64,000 nt of DNA, taken from contig NZ_FOLP01000004.1 of the NCBI RefSeq assembly GCF_900112425.1, positions 434,001 to 498,000 of the forward strand. The letters are read 5' to 3'. The notes under the pieces are model-generated. The model was not told where the DNA came from, made no database searches, and was given only the letters and a program-made list of their open reading frames with translations. The stretch is from Variovorax sp. OK212. Its GTDB lineage: Bacteria > Pseudomonadota > Gammaproteobacteria > Burkholderiales > Burkholderiaceae_C. Shown here piece by piece: positions 51,494 to 62,435 of this stretch. Every line of letters begins with the position of its first letter. The stretch's first letter is position 1. The translations under genes and the position numbers were made by a program.

Positions 51494-52224
51494 TGACCGT
51501 GCCCGCGCCGTTCCTGCGATGGATGCTCGTTGCCGCCTGGCTTTGCCTGTGCGGCGCCCCGCAGGTGGCCGCCGCGGCACCGCCGCAACTGGACTGGCCG
51601 GCGATTCCGTCGCCCTCGGGCGCCAAGACCTTCTGGATCGCCGAGTACATCGAGCAGAACACCGTTCCCATGCAGATCCGCGGCATCGAGTCCACGGAGT
51701 CCATGGAGGCCGTGTCGCGCTACTACGAGAAATGGCTGGCCGACAAGGCCGGCTACGGCGTGAGCACCGTCGGCGCCTTGCGCGTGCTCGGCGCGCGCTT
51801 GGGCATGTACCAGGTCACGGTGCAGCTGCGCGCACGGCCCGAGGGCACGGCGGGGCGGCTGGTGGCCGCCAGGGTCTACGACGAAGTGCAGAGCGAGCAG
51901 CGCATGCAGGAGCGTGCCGAGCGCATCGGCAAGGGCTTTCCGCGCCCGGCCGGCTCGCAGGTGGTGTCGGACACGCTCTCCTTCGACGAGGGCCAGCGCA
52001 ACCGCACCATCGTCGTCACCAACGGCGTGAGCGTGGAGACCAATGCGCTCTACCTGCGCGAACAGATGATCCGCCTGGGCTGGACCCTGCTGCAGGACCG
52101 CACCGTGGAGGGCGGCACGCGCTCGGCGCTGGTGTTCCGCCGCAACAGCGAGGAGATGGTCGTGACCATCTCCAAGCGCGACGACGGCTACTTCATCGTC
52201 GCCAGCCAGACCACGCCGGAATGA
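51493..52224 (+). CDS. exported protein of unknown function in the Tad locus
   Basis: A 243-aa protein with a Sec signal peptide, FLRWMLVAAWLCLCGAPQVAAAA, cleaved near residue 29. The mature protein has FWIAEYIEQNTVPMQIRGIE, YYEKWLADKAGYG and two repeated structural halves, each ending in a VTVQLRA- or VVTISKR-type strand followed by GYFIVASQ. No known motif is found. It is translationally coupled on both sides (TGATG upstream, ATGA downstream), so its product is probably needed in fixed ratio with the minor-pilin-like proteins. Confidence 0.75.
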   Translation: MTVPAPFLRWMLVAAWLCLCGAPQVAAAAPPQLDWPAIPSPSGAKTFWIAEYIEQNTVPMQIRGIESTESMEAVSRYYEKWLADKAGYGVSTVGALRVLGARLGMYQVTVQLRARPEGTAGRLVAARVYDEVQSEQRMQERAERIGKGFPRPAGSQVVSDTLSFDEGQRNRTIVVTNGVSVETNALYLREQMIRLGWTLLQDRTVEGGTRSALVFRRNSEEMVVTISKRDDGYFIVASQTTPE

Positions 52225-52460
52225 GAGCGACCGCCATGCGCCCACGTCACCGCCGCCTTCACGGCAGTCACCGTCGTTCTTCTTCCCGCGGCGCCCAGCG
52301 CGGGCAGGTCATCGCCGAATACGTGATCGTCGCCGGCATCCTGGCCGTGATGCTGTTCGCCACCTTCCCGGGCGCCGACCGTTCCGTGATCGGCCTGCTC
52401 ATCAAGGCCTTCCGCGATGCCTGGTCGACCTACTCGTACACCCTTTCCTATCCTTTGTAG
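52221..52460 (+). CDS. second short prepilin/TadE-like protein
   Basis: A 79-aa protein with a strongly basic leader (RPRHRRLHGSHRRSSSRGAQR), then GQVIAEYVIVAGILAVMLFATFP. GQVIAEY has the Gly, then Glu at +4 or +5, of a type IVb prepilin site, followed by a hydrophobic helix. The short C-terminus is Tyr-rich (WSTYSYTLSYPL). The ATG at 52221 overlaps the upstream stop as ATGA; an ATG at 52236 is also possible. It is a minor or alternative pilin candidate. Confidence 0.7.
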   Translation: MRATAMRPRHRRLHGSHRRSSSRGAQRGQVIAEYVIVAGILAVMLFATFPGADRSVIGLLIKAFRDAWSTYSYTLSYPL

Positions 52461-52466
52461 CCAGGC

Positions 52467-53426
52467 ATGAAATCATCTCCGGGACTTCTCAAGTTCAAGC
52501 AAAGCGTCAAACGGCTGTCCCCCCTGATCGGTGCCCTGATGCTGGGCCTGCTGGCCGCGGGCCTGGGCTGGTATTACCTGCGGGCCAGCGAGCGCGAGAT
52601 CGCCGCCAGCCTCGAGAAGGACGCCGACAGCCAGCGCCGCGACGTGGTGGTGGCGCGCCAGGCGCTGGGCGACGGCACCACGGTGCTGCCCGGCATGGTG
52701 GCCAAGCGCTCGGTGCCCAACGAGTACGTGCACAACGACGCGCTCACGCCCGAGACCTTCGCGCAGTTCGCGGGCCGCCAGCTCTCCGTGCCGGTGGCCG
52801 CGGGCAAGCCGCTGCTGGCCTCGTTCTTCTCGGCGCCGCGCAAGGTGTTCGCGCAGGAGATCGAGCAGGGCGTGCGCGCCATCACCATCCCGGTGGACGA
52901 GATCAGCTCCATCTCGGGCATGCTGCGCGCGGGCGACCGCATCGACTTCATGTACATGGTCGACAAGAACGCCGCCAACGATCCTTCGGTGGTGATCCCG
53001 CTGCTGCAGGACGTGGAGGTGCGCGCCACCGGCCAGATCACCTCGGAGCAGTTCGCCGCGATGCGCAAGCGCTCCGACGTCTCGGCCGACACCGACCCGT
53101 ACGCGCAGCAACGCTATTCCACCGTCACCGTGGCGATCCAGCCGCAGGACGCGCAGAAGCTCATCCTGGCCCAGCGCCTGGGCAAGATCATCGCCACGCT
53201 GCGCAACCCCGATGACCGCGCCACCATGACCAGCGGGGTCGACGCGGTCGACCTCGACGCCATCGTGAGCGGCTTCAGGCCGCAGCGCGCGCGCCCGATG
53301 GCGGTGTCCAGCGCACCCGCGCGGCCCGGCGTCGAATACATCGTGGGCGGCGCCGGCAACCAGAGCCGGGCCGGTGGCGCGGGCCTGGGCGCCGCGCTGC
53401 CGCCGGCAGAACTGCCGGTGCGCTGA
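52467..53426 (+). CDS. cpaB: Flp pilus assembly protein CpaB/RcpC
   Basis: A 319-aa periplasmic protein tethered by one N-terminal helix (LSPLIGALMLGLLAAGLGWYY, residues about 12-32). It has the SAF domain (VVVARQALGDGTTVLPGMVA to RQLSVPVAAGKPLL, about 58-115). The conserved RcpC block follows: EIEQGVRAITIPVDEISSISGMLRAGDRID (given here as RAITIPVDEISSISGMLRAG). The C-terminal KLILAQRLGKIIATLRNPDD is also typical. CpaB helps the secretin assemble. It starts six bases after the preceding gene and lies before the secretin gene, the usual Tad order. Confidence 0.93.
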   Translation: MKSSPGLLKFKQSVKRLSPLIGALMLGLLAAGLGWYYLRASEREIAASLEKDADSQRRDVVVARQALGDGTTVLPGMVAKRSVPNEYVHNDALTPETFAQFAGRQLSVPVAAGKPLLASFFSAPRKVFAQEIEQGVRAITIPVDEISSISGMLRAGDRIDFMYMVDKNAANDPSVVIPLLQDVEVRATGQITSEQFAAMRKRSDVSADTDPYAQQRYSTVTVAIQPQDAQKLILAQRLGKIIATLRNPDDRATMTSGVDAVDLDAIVSGFRPQRARPMAVSSAPARPGVEYIVGGAGNQSRAGGAGLGAALPPAELPVR

Positions 53427-53478
53427 AGTCTTCCCGCCCCCCAGGCGCGTGCGTTTTCCTGATCTCCAGAAAAGTTCG

Positions 53479-55122
53479 ATGAATCTCAAGCGATGCACCT
53501 TGGCAGCGACGGCGCTGTGTCTTGTTTTCCAGGCCCAGGCCCAGGCCCAGGGTCCGTACCCCGGCGCGGCGGCCTCGCCGGTGCCCCTCGGCACGGTGGC
53601 GCCTTCGGGTACAGGTGCCTCGGCAGCACCTTCGGGTGCATCGTCGTTCCCGGCGAGGCCCTCCGGCGTGCCGGTGTCCCGCGCCCCCGAAACCTCGCCG
53701 GGCATCCGCGCGCCCGCACCGCCACCGCAGCAGGCTTCCATCACCGAGGGTGAACTGCAGCGCATCGCCGCGCGCGCCACCGTGCTGCAGCGGCTGCCCG
53801 ACACGCTCACGCTGTACGTCGGGCAGATGGTGCTGGTCAAGATGCCGGGCGTGGCCCGCGTGGCGATCGGCAGCGGCAAGGTGCTGGAGGCGCGCGTGCT
53901 CGACGGCGCCAACATGCTCATCACCGCGCAGGACGCGGGCGACAGCACCCTGCACGTCTGGGACAAGAACGGCACCGTGCGCAAGCTCAAGGTGCGCGTG
54001 AACGTGGTCGACCTCGACCGCATCGCCGACGAGCTGCGCGAGATCACGCACGGCATCTCGGGCGTGAACATCCGCCGCATCGGCGAGCGCATCATCATGG
54101 ACGGCAACAGCCTCGACCCCGCCGCGGTCGAGCGCCTGAACACGGTGGCGCAGCTGTATGCGCCCGCGGTGGTGTCGCTGGCCACGGCGGAGCGCATCCG
54201 CGTGGACCGCATGGTGGACATCCAGGTGCGCATCGTCGAGTTCAGCAAGACCGCGCTGGACGACCTGGGCGTGCGCTGGCAGAGCTCGGGCGACGGCTTC
54301 AACTTCGGCCTGTTCTCGGACATCGCCTCCAGCGGCAGCTACCGCGTGCTGCCCGACGGCACCGCCTTCAACAGCGCCAACACCCCGAACCTGCTGACCC
54401 AGAACCGCCGCATGCCCGAGGCCTACTTCGGCATCGGCCTCACGCTGAGCTCGCGCATCAACCTGCTGGTGCAGCGCGGCAACGCCTTCCTGCTGGCCTC
54501 GCCCAACCTGTCCACGCGCAGCGGCGGCGAGGCCAAGTTCCTGGCCGGCGGCGAGATCCCGCTGCCCGCGCTCAGCACGCAGGGCGCGGGCTCGGTCGAG
54601 TTCAAGCCCTACGGCGTGCGGCTGAACATCAAGCCCATCGCCGACGGCGAGGGCAACATCTCGGGCAGCATCCTCACCGAGGTCAGCAGCATCGACCGCA
54701 GCGTGGCGGTGCAGGGCATTCCGGGCCTCCTGATCCGGCGCACCGACACCGAGTTCAACGTGAAGGCCGGCGAGACCATCGTGCTGTCGGGCCTGCTCAG
54801 CCGCGAGTCCACGCGCTCCAGCGACGGCGTGCCGGGCCTGCGCAAGGCGCCGATCATCGGGCGCGCCTTCCGCGCCGACAACGACACCGACAAGGAACAG
54901 GAAGTGGTGGTGTTCATCACGCCGCGCGTGGTCGACCCGGCCTACGGCCAGCCGCGCATCGAGCGCGCGCGCCAGCTGCAGCAGGACGTGGGCCGCAACT
55001 TCGGCACGCTGACCGAGGACAAGTCGGACCCCGGCGGTGCCCGCCCGCCGGCCACGAACGGTGACATCGGCGACATCGGCACCACGCCGGTCGGCACGCC
55101 CGGCCAGCCCGTTGCTCCCTGA
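53479..55122 (+). CDS. cpaC: Tad secretin CpaC/RcpA
   Basis: A 547-aa outer-membrane secretin. The signal peptide is MNLKRCTLAATALCLVFQAQAQAQ. A Pro/Ser-rich linker follows, then the pilus N-terminal domain (TLTLYVGQMVLVKMPGVARV to TLHVWDKNGTVRKLKVRVN, about residues 98-177), a BON-like segment, and the secretin core (EAYFGIGLTLSSRINLLVQ to LNIKPIADGEGNISGSILTE; VVVFITPRVVDP near the end). It forms the channel through which the pilus leaves the cell. It starts 52 bases after cpaB. Confidence 0.95.
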   Translation: MNLKRCTLAATALCLVFQAQAQAQGPYPGAAASPVPLGTVAPSGTGASAAPSGASSFPARPSGVPVSRAPETSPGIRAPAPPPQQASITEGELQRIAARATVLQRLPDTLTLYVGQMVLVKMPGVARVAIGSGKVLEARVLDGANMLITAQDAGDSTLHVWDKNGTVRKLKVRVNVVDLDRIADELREITHGISGVNIRRIGERIIMDGNSLDPAAVERLNTVAQLYAPAVVSLATAERIRVDRMVDIQVRIVEFSKTALDDLGVRWQSSGDGFNFGLFSDIASSGSYRVLPDGTAFNSANTPNLLTQNRRMPEAYFGIGLTLSSRINLLVQRGNAFLLASPNLSTRSGGEAKFLAGGEIPLPALSTQGAGSVEFKPYGVRLNIKPIADGEGNISGSILTEVSSIDRSVAVQGIPGLLIRRTDTEFNVKAGETIVLSGLLSRESTRSSDGVPGLRKAPIIGRAFRADNDTDKEQEVVVFITPRVVDPAYGQPRIERARQLQQDVGRNFGTLTEDKSDPGGARPPATNGDIGDIGTTPVGTPGQPVAP

Positions 55123-55133
55123 GGCCCGCCGCC

Positions 55134-56773
<1,640 letters not shown>

Positions 56774-56777
<4 letters not shown>

Positions 56778-57631
56778 AGGGAATGATCCTGCTGGCCTCC
56801 GTGCTCTGCGGCATGGGCTTCATCACGCTGTGCGGCTACCTGCTGCTGCAGCGCTCGCCGGAGCTGGTCGGCAAGGTCATGGCCAAGCTGCAGGCCAGCG
56901 GCCGGCGCACGCTGAACCTGTCGGAGTTCCAGGCGCAGCACGCGGTGGCGTTCGCGTCGGGCCATGCCTTCCTGGTGGCGCTGTGCGGCGCCGTCGGATG
57001 GCTCATCTCGGGCAACCTCATCGGCGGCGTGGTGGCGGCGATCGTGCTGTACCTGCTGCCCGCGCGCTGGTTCGCGTGGCAGCGCAAGAAACGCAGGCAG
57101 CAGATCGAATCGGAGCTGCCCGACGCGCTGCTCTTCATTGCCAGCGCGCTGCGCGCCGGCAGCGCGCTGTCGGTCGCCATCCAGGTGCTGGTGCGCGACC
57201 AGGTGGGGCCGCTGGGGCAGGAGTTCGGCCTGGTGCTCAAGGAGCAGCGCCTGGGCGTGAGCTTCGACGACGCCATCCAGAAGATGTCGCAGCGCCTGGG
57301 AATCCCCGACTTCGTGCTGGTGGTGGTGGCGCTGCGCGTGTCCAAGGAGGTGGGCGGCAACCTGTCGGAGCCGCTGCAGGTGCTGGCCGAGACGCTGCGC
57401 CGCAAGGCCATCCTGGAAGGCCGCATCAAGGCGCTGACGGCGCAGGGCCGCATCCAGGGCCTGGTGATGACGCTCTTTCCGCTGCTGCTGATGGGCGTGC
57501 TCTACCTGATGCAGCCCACCATGAGCCTGCTGTTCACCACGACCATCGGCTGGGTCGTGCTGACGGTGGTCGCCGTGATGCTGCTCTTGGGCTACGCGAT
57601 GATCCGCAAGATCGTGGCCATCGACATTTGA
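56774..57631 (+). CDS. tadB: Tad inner-membrane platform protein TadB
   Basis: A 285-aa polytopic protein of the T2SSF/GspF family. One or two N-terminal helices (MILLASVLCGMGFITLCGYL) and a helix pair near residues 62-95 precede the conserved cytoplasmic domain ELPDALLFIASALRAGSALS to RLGIPDFVLVVVALRVSKEV. Two C-terminal helices follow (LVMTLFPLLLMGVLYLM, VVLTVVAVMLLLGYAM). It pairs with TadC as the platform on which TadA works. It is coupled to tadA by an ATGA overlap. Confidence 0.93.
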
Positions 57632-57649
57632 GGCCGGAGGCACCAGACC

Positions 57650-58540
57650 ATGCGCTCGCTGATCCTCCTGGCCATCATCTTCCTGTGCGCGACCACGGGC
57701 GTGATCCTGCTGCTGTACATGATCTCGCTGATCCGCAAGGCCAGGCCTTCGGAGCGCACGCACATGGACCCGCTGCCGCGCATGCTGCGGCTGGTGTGGC
57801 CGGTGGTGAACATCCTGCAGTTCCACGTGTCGGAGATCGCGCCCACCTCGATGCTGGTCAAGCGCAAGCGCCAGCTGCAGCTCGCGGGCCTGGAGTTCGT
57901 GCTGAAGGCCGAGGAGTTCATCGCGGTGCAGGTGGTGTCGCTGATCGTGGTGGCCGCGCTCGGCCTGTGGACCGCCGGCCTGCTCGACGCGATGGCCGCC
58001 ACCAAGGTGTGGGTCACGCTGTCGTCGTGCGTGGCGGGGTGGCTGTACCCGGTGATGTGGATGCGGGACCGCCGCAAGAAGCGCGAGAAGGACATCCTGC
58101 GCACGCTGCCGGGCTACCTGGACATGATCACGCTGTGCTGCCAGGCCGGCCTGAGCCTCACCGGCGCGATCGCGCAGGCGGTGCAGAAGGGCCCGGGCGG
58201 CGCGCTGGGCCAGGAGTTCGACCGCATGATGCGCGAGATGCGCACCGGCGCGAGCCGCATGGACGCGCTCAACGCGCTGGCCGACCGCCTGGACAACAAG
58301 CACATCAAGAGCCTGGTGTCGAACCTCACGCAGGCCGAGTCGCTGGGTGCAAGCCTGGCCGACACGCTCTCCGCCATCTCGGACCAGCGCCGCACCGAGC
58401 GCTTCCAGATGGCCGAGAAGCTCGCCATGGAAGCGCCCGTGAAGATGATCGGGCCGCTGGTGATCTTCATCTTTCCGGTGACCTTCATCATCATCTTCTT
58501 CCCGCTGGTGATGCAGTTCCTCGAAACCCAGAACCGCTGA
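57650..58540 (+). CDS. tadC: Tad inner-membrane platform protein TadC
   Basis: A 296-aa T2SSF-family protein. An N-terminal helix (LILLAIIFLCATTGVILLLY), a helix pair at about residues 90-130, and the conserved domain ILRTLPGYLDMITLCCQAGL to DRLDNKHIKSLVSNLTQAE are followed by KLAMEAPVKMIGPLVIFIFP and a terminal helix. It starts 18 bases after tadB, the constant order in Tad loci. Confidence 0.93.
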   Translation: MRSLILLAIIFLCATTGVILLLYMISLIRKARPSERTHMDPLPRMLRLVWPVVNILQFHVSEIAPTSMLVKRKRQLQLAGLEFVLKAEEFIAVQVVSLIVVAALGLWTAGLLDAMAATKVWVTLSSCVAGWLYPVMWMRDRRKKREKDILRTLPGYLDMITLCCQAGLSLTGAIAQAVQKGPGGALGQEFDRMMREMRTGASRMDALNALADRLDNKHIKSLVSNLTQAESLGASLADTLSAISDQRRTERFQMAEKLAMEAPVKMIGPLVIFIFPVTFIIIFFPLVMQFLETQNR

Positions 58541-58559
58541 AAACGCCGAGAAAAAGCCG

Positions 58560-58907
58560 ATGCGCATCGTCTCCCTCCGATCCCGATCCCCCCAGGCCCA
58601 GCCCTTCGGTCCCGTGCGCGTGGCCGAGCGCGGCTGGGACCGCACGCGCGGGCTGCTCGGCCGGCCGAAGCTCGCCGCCTGCGAAGGCCTGCTGATCATG
58701 CGCTGCAGCTCGGTGCACACGGTGGGCATGCGCTATCCGATCGACGTCGTCTTTCTGGACCGGCACGGCGGCATCGCGCGCGTGGTCGAGAGCCTGCGCC
58801 CGATGCGCATGGCCATGTGCCTGGGCGCGGCCAGCGTGCTCGAGCTGGCCGCGGGCCAGGCGCGCCGGCTGGCGCTGAGTCCGGGGTTGCAGTTGTCGGG
58901 CTGGTGA
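58560..58907 (+). CDS. DUF192 family protein
   Basis: A 115-aa protein. RVAERGWDRTRGLLGRPKLA, then MRCSSVHTVGMRYPIDVVFLD and VLELAAGQARRLALSPG follow the DUF192 fold, a small beta-barrel of unknown biochemical role. No signal peptide is present, although many DUF192 proteins are exported. It sits 19 bases after tadC and 21 bases before the TadE-like gene in the same orientation, so it is part of the pilus operon. Its function in pilus assembly, if any, is undescribed to my knowledge. Confidence 0.85.
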   Translation: MRIVSLRSRSPQAQPFGPVRVAERGWDRTRGLLGRPKLAACEGLLIMRCSSVHTVGMRYPIDVVFLDRHGGIARVVESLRPMRMAMCLGAASVLELAAGQARRLALSPGLQLSGW

Positions 58908-58928
58908 ACACACTCGAAGGAGAAGGCC

Positions 58929-60128
58929 ATGCATTCCATCCCTCACAAGCTTCGCGGGCATCGCCTGGCGCGTGCGCAGCGCGGCGCCTCCATGACCGAG
59001 ACGATGATCGCGCTGCCGCTGCTGATCCTCTTCGTGATGTGCGTGGTGCAGTTCGGCCTGATCTACCGCGCGCGCCTCACGCTGGAGTACGCCGCGCACG
59101 AGGCCGCGCGCGCCGGCTCGCTCAACAACGGCATGCCACTGCCCTTCGTCTTTCGCATCGGCAACTCGACCACGCCGGGCCTGAGCACGCTCAACAGCGC
59201 CGCGCTCGAGCTCACCACCAACGCGCTCACGCGCGGCAGCGTGTGGCAGGGGCTGGTCAAGGGCATGATGCCGCTGAACGTGCGCGACGCCAGCGTGGGC
59301 GGCATGTTCAAGGGATGGATAGACACCAACACCGACCTGATCGAGTCGGCCTGCATCGAGTACCTGAACCCGACGCAGACCGCCTTCGTCGACTGGGCCT
59401 TCATCGAGAACTTCGGCGAGAACCGCTGGATCATGCAGATCCCCAACGACACCATGCGCTATCGCAAGCCGCTGCCCTACGACTTCAAGGCCAAGGCCAT
59501 GAGCACCACCGTGGGCATCGACGATCCGCTGCCGCCCGACGCGGAGCTGCGCGGCAACGTGTCGAACAAGACGCTCGGTGAATCCAGCGTGCTGCACCTG
59601 CGCGTGCACTACGGCTACCGCCTCGGGATTCCGGTGGCCAACAGGATCATCCTGACGGCGCTCAAGGGCTACCAGTTCGCGGCCGAGGCATGGTTCAAGC
59701 TGCTGTCGACCGACGGCGCCAGCGCGCCGGGCACCGACTTCCGCCTGAACCAGCTCGACGCCTACTACATCGCCAACGGCAAGATCCCGCTGGCCGCCGA
59801 CGGCGTGGCGGGCATGGAGTCGCCGATGTACTGGCACCCGTTCTATTCGTTCGGGCCCAAGAGCGACCGCAGCATCGACCTGCAGTGGGACCCGGCGTGG
59901 AGCAACAACGCCGGCATCAACGTGCTGGAAAAGCCGCAGGACGCCATGACCAACATCTTCGCCTTCGTGCGCAACAACAGCACCGAGTGGGCCTCGCAGC
60001 TGCTGGCCAAGGGCGTCGACGCGGCGGCCGACAAGATCGGCGATGGCAATTCCTTCTGCCCGGCCATCTGGGACGGCTCGGTGAAGGGCCAGCTCGACAA
60101 GGTGCCGAACCCGGGCACCGCCCCCTGA
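58929..60128 (+). CDS. TadE-like pilus-associated protein
   Basis: A 399-aa protein. A basic leader ends QRGASMTETMIALPLLILFVMCVVQFG; here ASMTE with Glu at +5 and the helix at residues about 25-46 are the TadE signature. This is continued by YRARLTLEYAAHEAARAGSL, also typical of TadE. The large exported remainder (about residues 60-399) is not recognised and is far longer than classical TadE (about 190 aa). An AAGGAG lies seven bases upstream. Its TGA overlaps the ATG of the spermidine-synthase-like gene. Confidence 0.85.
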   Translation: MHSIPHKLRGHRLARAQRGASMTETMIALPLLILFVMCVVQFGLIYRARLTLEYAAHEAARAGSLNNGMPLPFVFRIGNSTTPGLSTLNSAALELTTNALTRGSVWQGLVKGMMPLNVRDASVGGMFKGWIDTNTDLIESACIEYLNPTQTAFVDWAFIENFGENRWIMQIPNDTMRYRKPLPYDFKAKAMSTTVGIDDPLPPDAELRGNVSNKTLGESSVLHLRVHYGYRLGIPVANRIILTALKGYQFAAEAWFKLLSTDGASAPGTDFRLNQLDAYYIANGKIPLAADGVAGMESPMYWHPFYSFGPKSDRSIDLQWDPAWSNNAGINVLEKPQDAMTNIFAFVRNNSTEWASQLLAKGVDAAADKIGDGNSFCPAIWDGSVKGQLDKVPNPGTAP

Positions 60129-62401
60129 TGCGCAAGGCGGCGAACGCTGCGCGCGGTGGGGGCGCGCTGGCGCTGTGCGCATCGACGATCTTCGTCTCGG
60201 CCTTCCTGCTGTTCCTGGTGCAGCCGCTGATCGCGCGGCAGATCTTGCCGTGGTTCGGCGGCTCGGCCGCGGTGTGGACGCTGTGCCTGGTGTTCTTCCA
60301 GGTGGTGCTGCTGCTGGGCTACTTCTATGCCGACCGGCTGTCGCGCCGGCCGCTGCGCACGCAGGCCGTGGTGCACGCGCTGCTGCTGCTCGCGGCCTGC
60401 ACGATGCTGCCGGTGATCCCCGATGCCGCATGGAAGCCGACCGGCCAGGGCGACCCCGCGGCGGGCGTGCTCGCGGTGCTGGCCGCCACCGTCGGGCTGC
60501 CGTACCTCGCCGTGTGCACCACCGGGCCGCTGGTGCAGAGCTGGGTCGCGCGGCTGCATGCGGGCGCCGAGTTGCGCCAGGCGAAGGTCTACCGGCTGTT
60601 CGCGCTGTCGAACCTCGCGGCGCTGGCGGCGCTGGTGGTGTACCCCTTCGTGCTGGAGCCGGTGTTCGCGCTGCGCGTGCAGGCCGTGGCGTGGTCGGCG
60701 GGCTTCGGGTTGTTCGCGGTGCTGGCGATCGCGTCGGTGGTGGCGGTGGTGGCGGTGGAGAAGGCGCGGCCAGCACAGGCCGGCGCCGAAGCCGCGGCGG
60801 CATCGGCTGCACCCGCGGCGCCGCTGTCGTGGCGCGACCAGCTCCTGTGGCTGGTGCTGGCCGCGCTCGGCACGGTCGCGCTGCTCGCGGTGTCGGCCTT
60901 CATCACGCAGGACATCGCCTCGGTGCCGATGCTGTGGATCGTGCCGCTCGCGCTGTACCTGCTGAGCTTCGTGCTGTGCTTCGACAGCGACTTCTGGTAC
61001 CGGCGCTGGCTCTTCTGGCCCGCGGTGCTGCTGCTCACGCCGGTGATGGGCTGGTACCTGAACACGCCGCAGCGCTCGCTGCCGATTGCCGCGGCCATCG
61101 GGCTGTACTGCGCGGGGCTGTTCGCGATCTGCATGTTCGCGAACGGCGAGCTTGCGCGGGCGCGGCCCGGGCCCGCGCGGCTCACGCGCTTCTACCTGCT
61201 GCTGGCGCTCGGCGGTGCCGTGGGCGGCCTCTTCGCGGGCGTGTTCGCGCCGCACTTCTTCAACGGCTACTGGGAGCTGCCGGCGAGCCTGGCGGTGCCG
61301 GGGCTGGTCATGCTGTGGCTCGCGCGTGCGCGCCAGCAGTGGGTGTGGCTGGTGTTCGCCTTCGCGGTGGTGCTGGGCTTCGGCGCCTTCCTGAAGATGG
61401 ATGCGGTCGCGGTGTCGCTGAACGTCTTTCATGCGGCGGTGGCCGCGCTGTCCTGCTTCGCGGCCGGCTACACCGCATGGCGCGCGCGCGCATGGGCCGC
61501 GGGCGCGGGGCTGGCCGGTGCGCTGGCTGCGGCGGCCGTGGCGTGGCTGTCGGTGTCCAGCGTGCTCGAAGCCGACAACCGGACCCTGCTGCGCGTGCGC
61601 AATTTCTACGGCGCGCTGCGCGTGGAGCAGTTCGGCATTCCGGGTGCGCTGACCTCGTCGCGCCGGCTGATGCACGGCGTGATCTCGCACGGCGAGCAGG
61701 TGATGGGCGCCATCTACCGGCGGCTGCCGACGACCTACTACGGACCCCAGTCGGGCGCCGGCGTGGCGCTGCGCGCGAACCGGGCCGCGCCGCAGCGCGT
61801 GGGTGTCATCGGCCTGGGCGTGGGCACGCTCGCGGCCTACGGGCGCGCGGGCGACACGATGCGCTTCTACGAGATCAACCCGCTGGTGACGGCGGCGGCG
61901 CGCGCGCACTTCACGTTTCTTGCGGACTCGGCCGCGCATGTCGAGGTGGTGCCGGGTGACGCGCGGCTGCTGCTGCAACAGGAGCTCGACGCGCAAGGGC
62001 CGCAGCGTTTCGACGTGCTGGTGGTCGATGCGTTCTCCGGCGATGCGATTCCCATGCACCTGATGACGCGCGAAGCGCTGGCGCTGTACCTGCGGCACCT
62101 GAAGCCCACCGGCGTGATCGCGTTCCACATCAGCAACCGGCACCTGGACCTGGCGCCCGTGCTGAAGCGCCTGGGGGACGACGCGGGCCTGCAGGCGCTG
62201 CGCGTGCGCTTCGAGCCCGAGCGCGGCAACGCCACGCTGGAGCACACCTCGGACTACGTGCTGCTCACGCGCGACGCGCGCTTCCTGGCGGACCCGATGG
62301 TGCGGGAGCGCGCCGAACCCATGGAAGCAGCCAGCGGCGCCCGTGCGGCGCTGTGGACGGACGACTTCAGCAACCTGCTGGGCGTGCTGAAGTGGCAGTG
62401 A
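60128..62401 (+). CDS. fused membrane / spermidine-synthase-like protein in the Tad locus
   Basis: A 757-aa paralogue of the protein at 28530. The membrane part (about ten to fourteen helices) begins TIFVSAFLLFLVQPLIARQI and ILPWFGGSAAVWTLCLVFFQ. The extra length comes from a second group of helices near residues 385-480. The Rossmann domain has VGVIGLGVGTLAAYG at about residue 557 and LVVDAFSGDAIPMHLMT at about 633. The acidic residue after the glycine loop is in RFYEINPLV. The enzyme activity is unproven. The start overlaps the TadE-like stop by one base (TGATG), so the two are translated together. Confidence 0.9.
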   Translation: MRKAANAARGGGALALCASTIFVSAFLLFLVQPLIARQILPWFGGSAAVWTLCLVFFQVVLLLGYFYADRLSRRPLRTQAVVHALLLLAACTMLPVIPDAAWKPTGQGDPAAGVLAVLAATVGLPYLAVCTTGPLVQSWVARLHAGAELRQAKVYRLFALSNLAALAALVVYPFVLEPVFALRVQAVAWSAGFGLFAVLAIASVVAVVAVEKARPAQAGAEAAAASAAPAAPLSWRDQLLWLVLAALGTVALLAVSAFITQDIASVPMLWIVPLALYLLSFVLCFDSDFWYRRWLFWPAVLLLTPVMGWYLNTPQRSLPIAAAIGLYCAGLFAICMFANGELARARPGPARLTRFYLLLALGGAVGGLFAGVFAPHFFNGYWELPASLAVPGLVMLWLARARQQWVWLVFAFAVVLGFGAFLKMDAVAVSLNVFHAAVAALSCFAAGYTAWRARAWAAGAGLAGALAAAAVAWLSVSSVLEADNRTLLRVRNFYGALRVEQFGIPGALTSSRRLMHGVISHGEQVMGAIYRRLPTTYYGPQSGAGVALRANRAAPQRVGVIGLGVGTLAAYGRAGDTMRFYEINPLVTAAARAHFTFLADSAAHVEVVPGDARLLLQQELDAQGPQRFDVLVVDAFSGDAIPMHLMTREALALYLRHLKPTGVIAFHISNRHLDLAPVLKRLGDDAGLQALRVRFEPERGNATLEHTSDYVLLTRDARFLADPMVRERAEPMEAASGARAALWTDDFSNLLGVLKWQ

Positions 62402-62435
62402 GGCGCAAGCCGTAGTGAGTTCAGATGGTGTGGGC

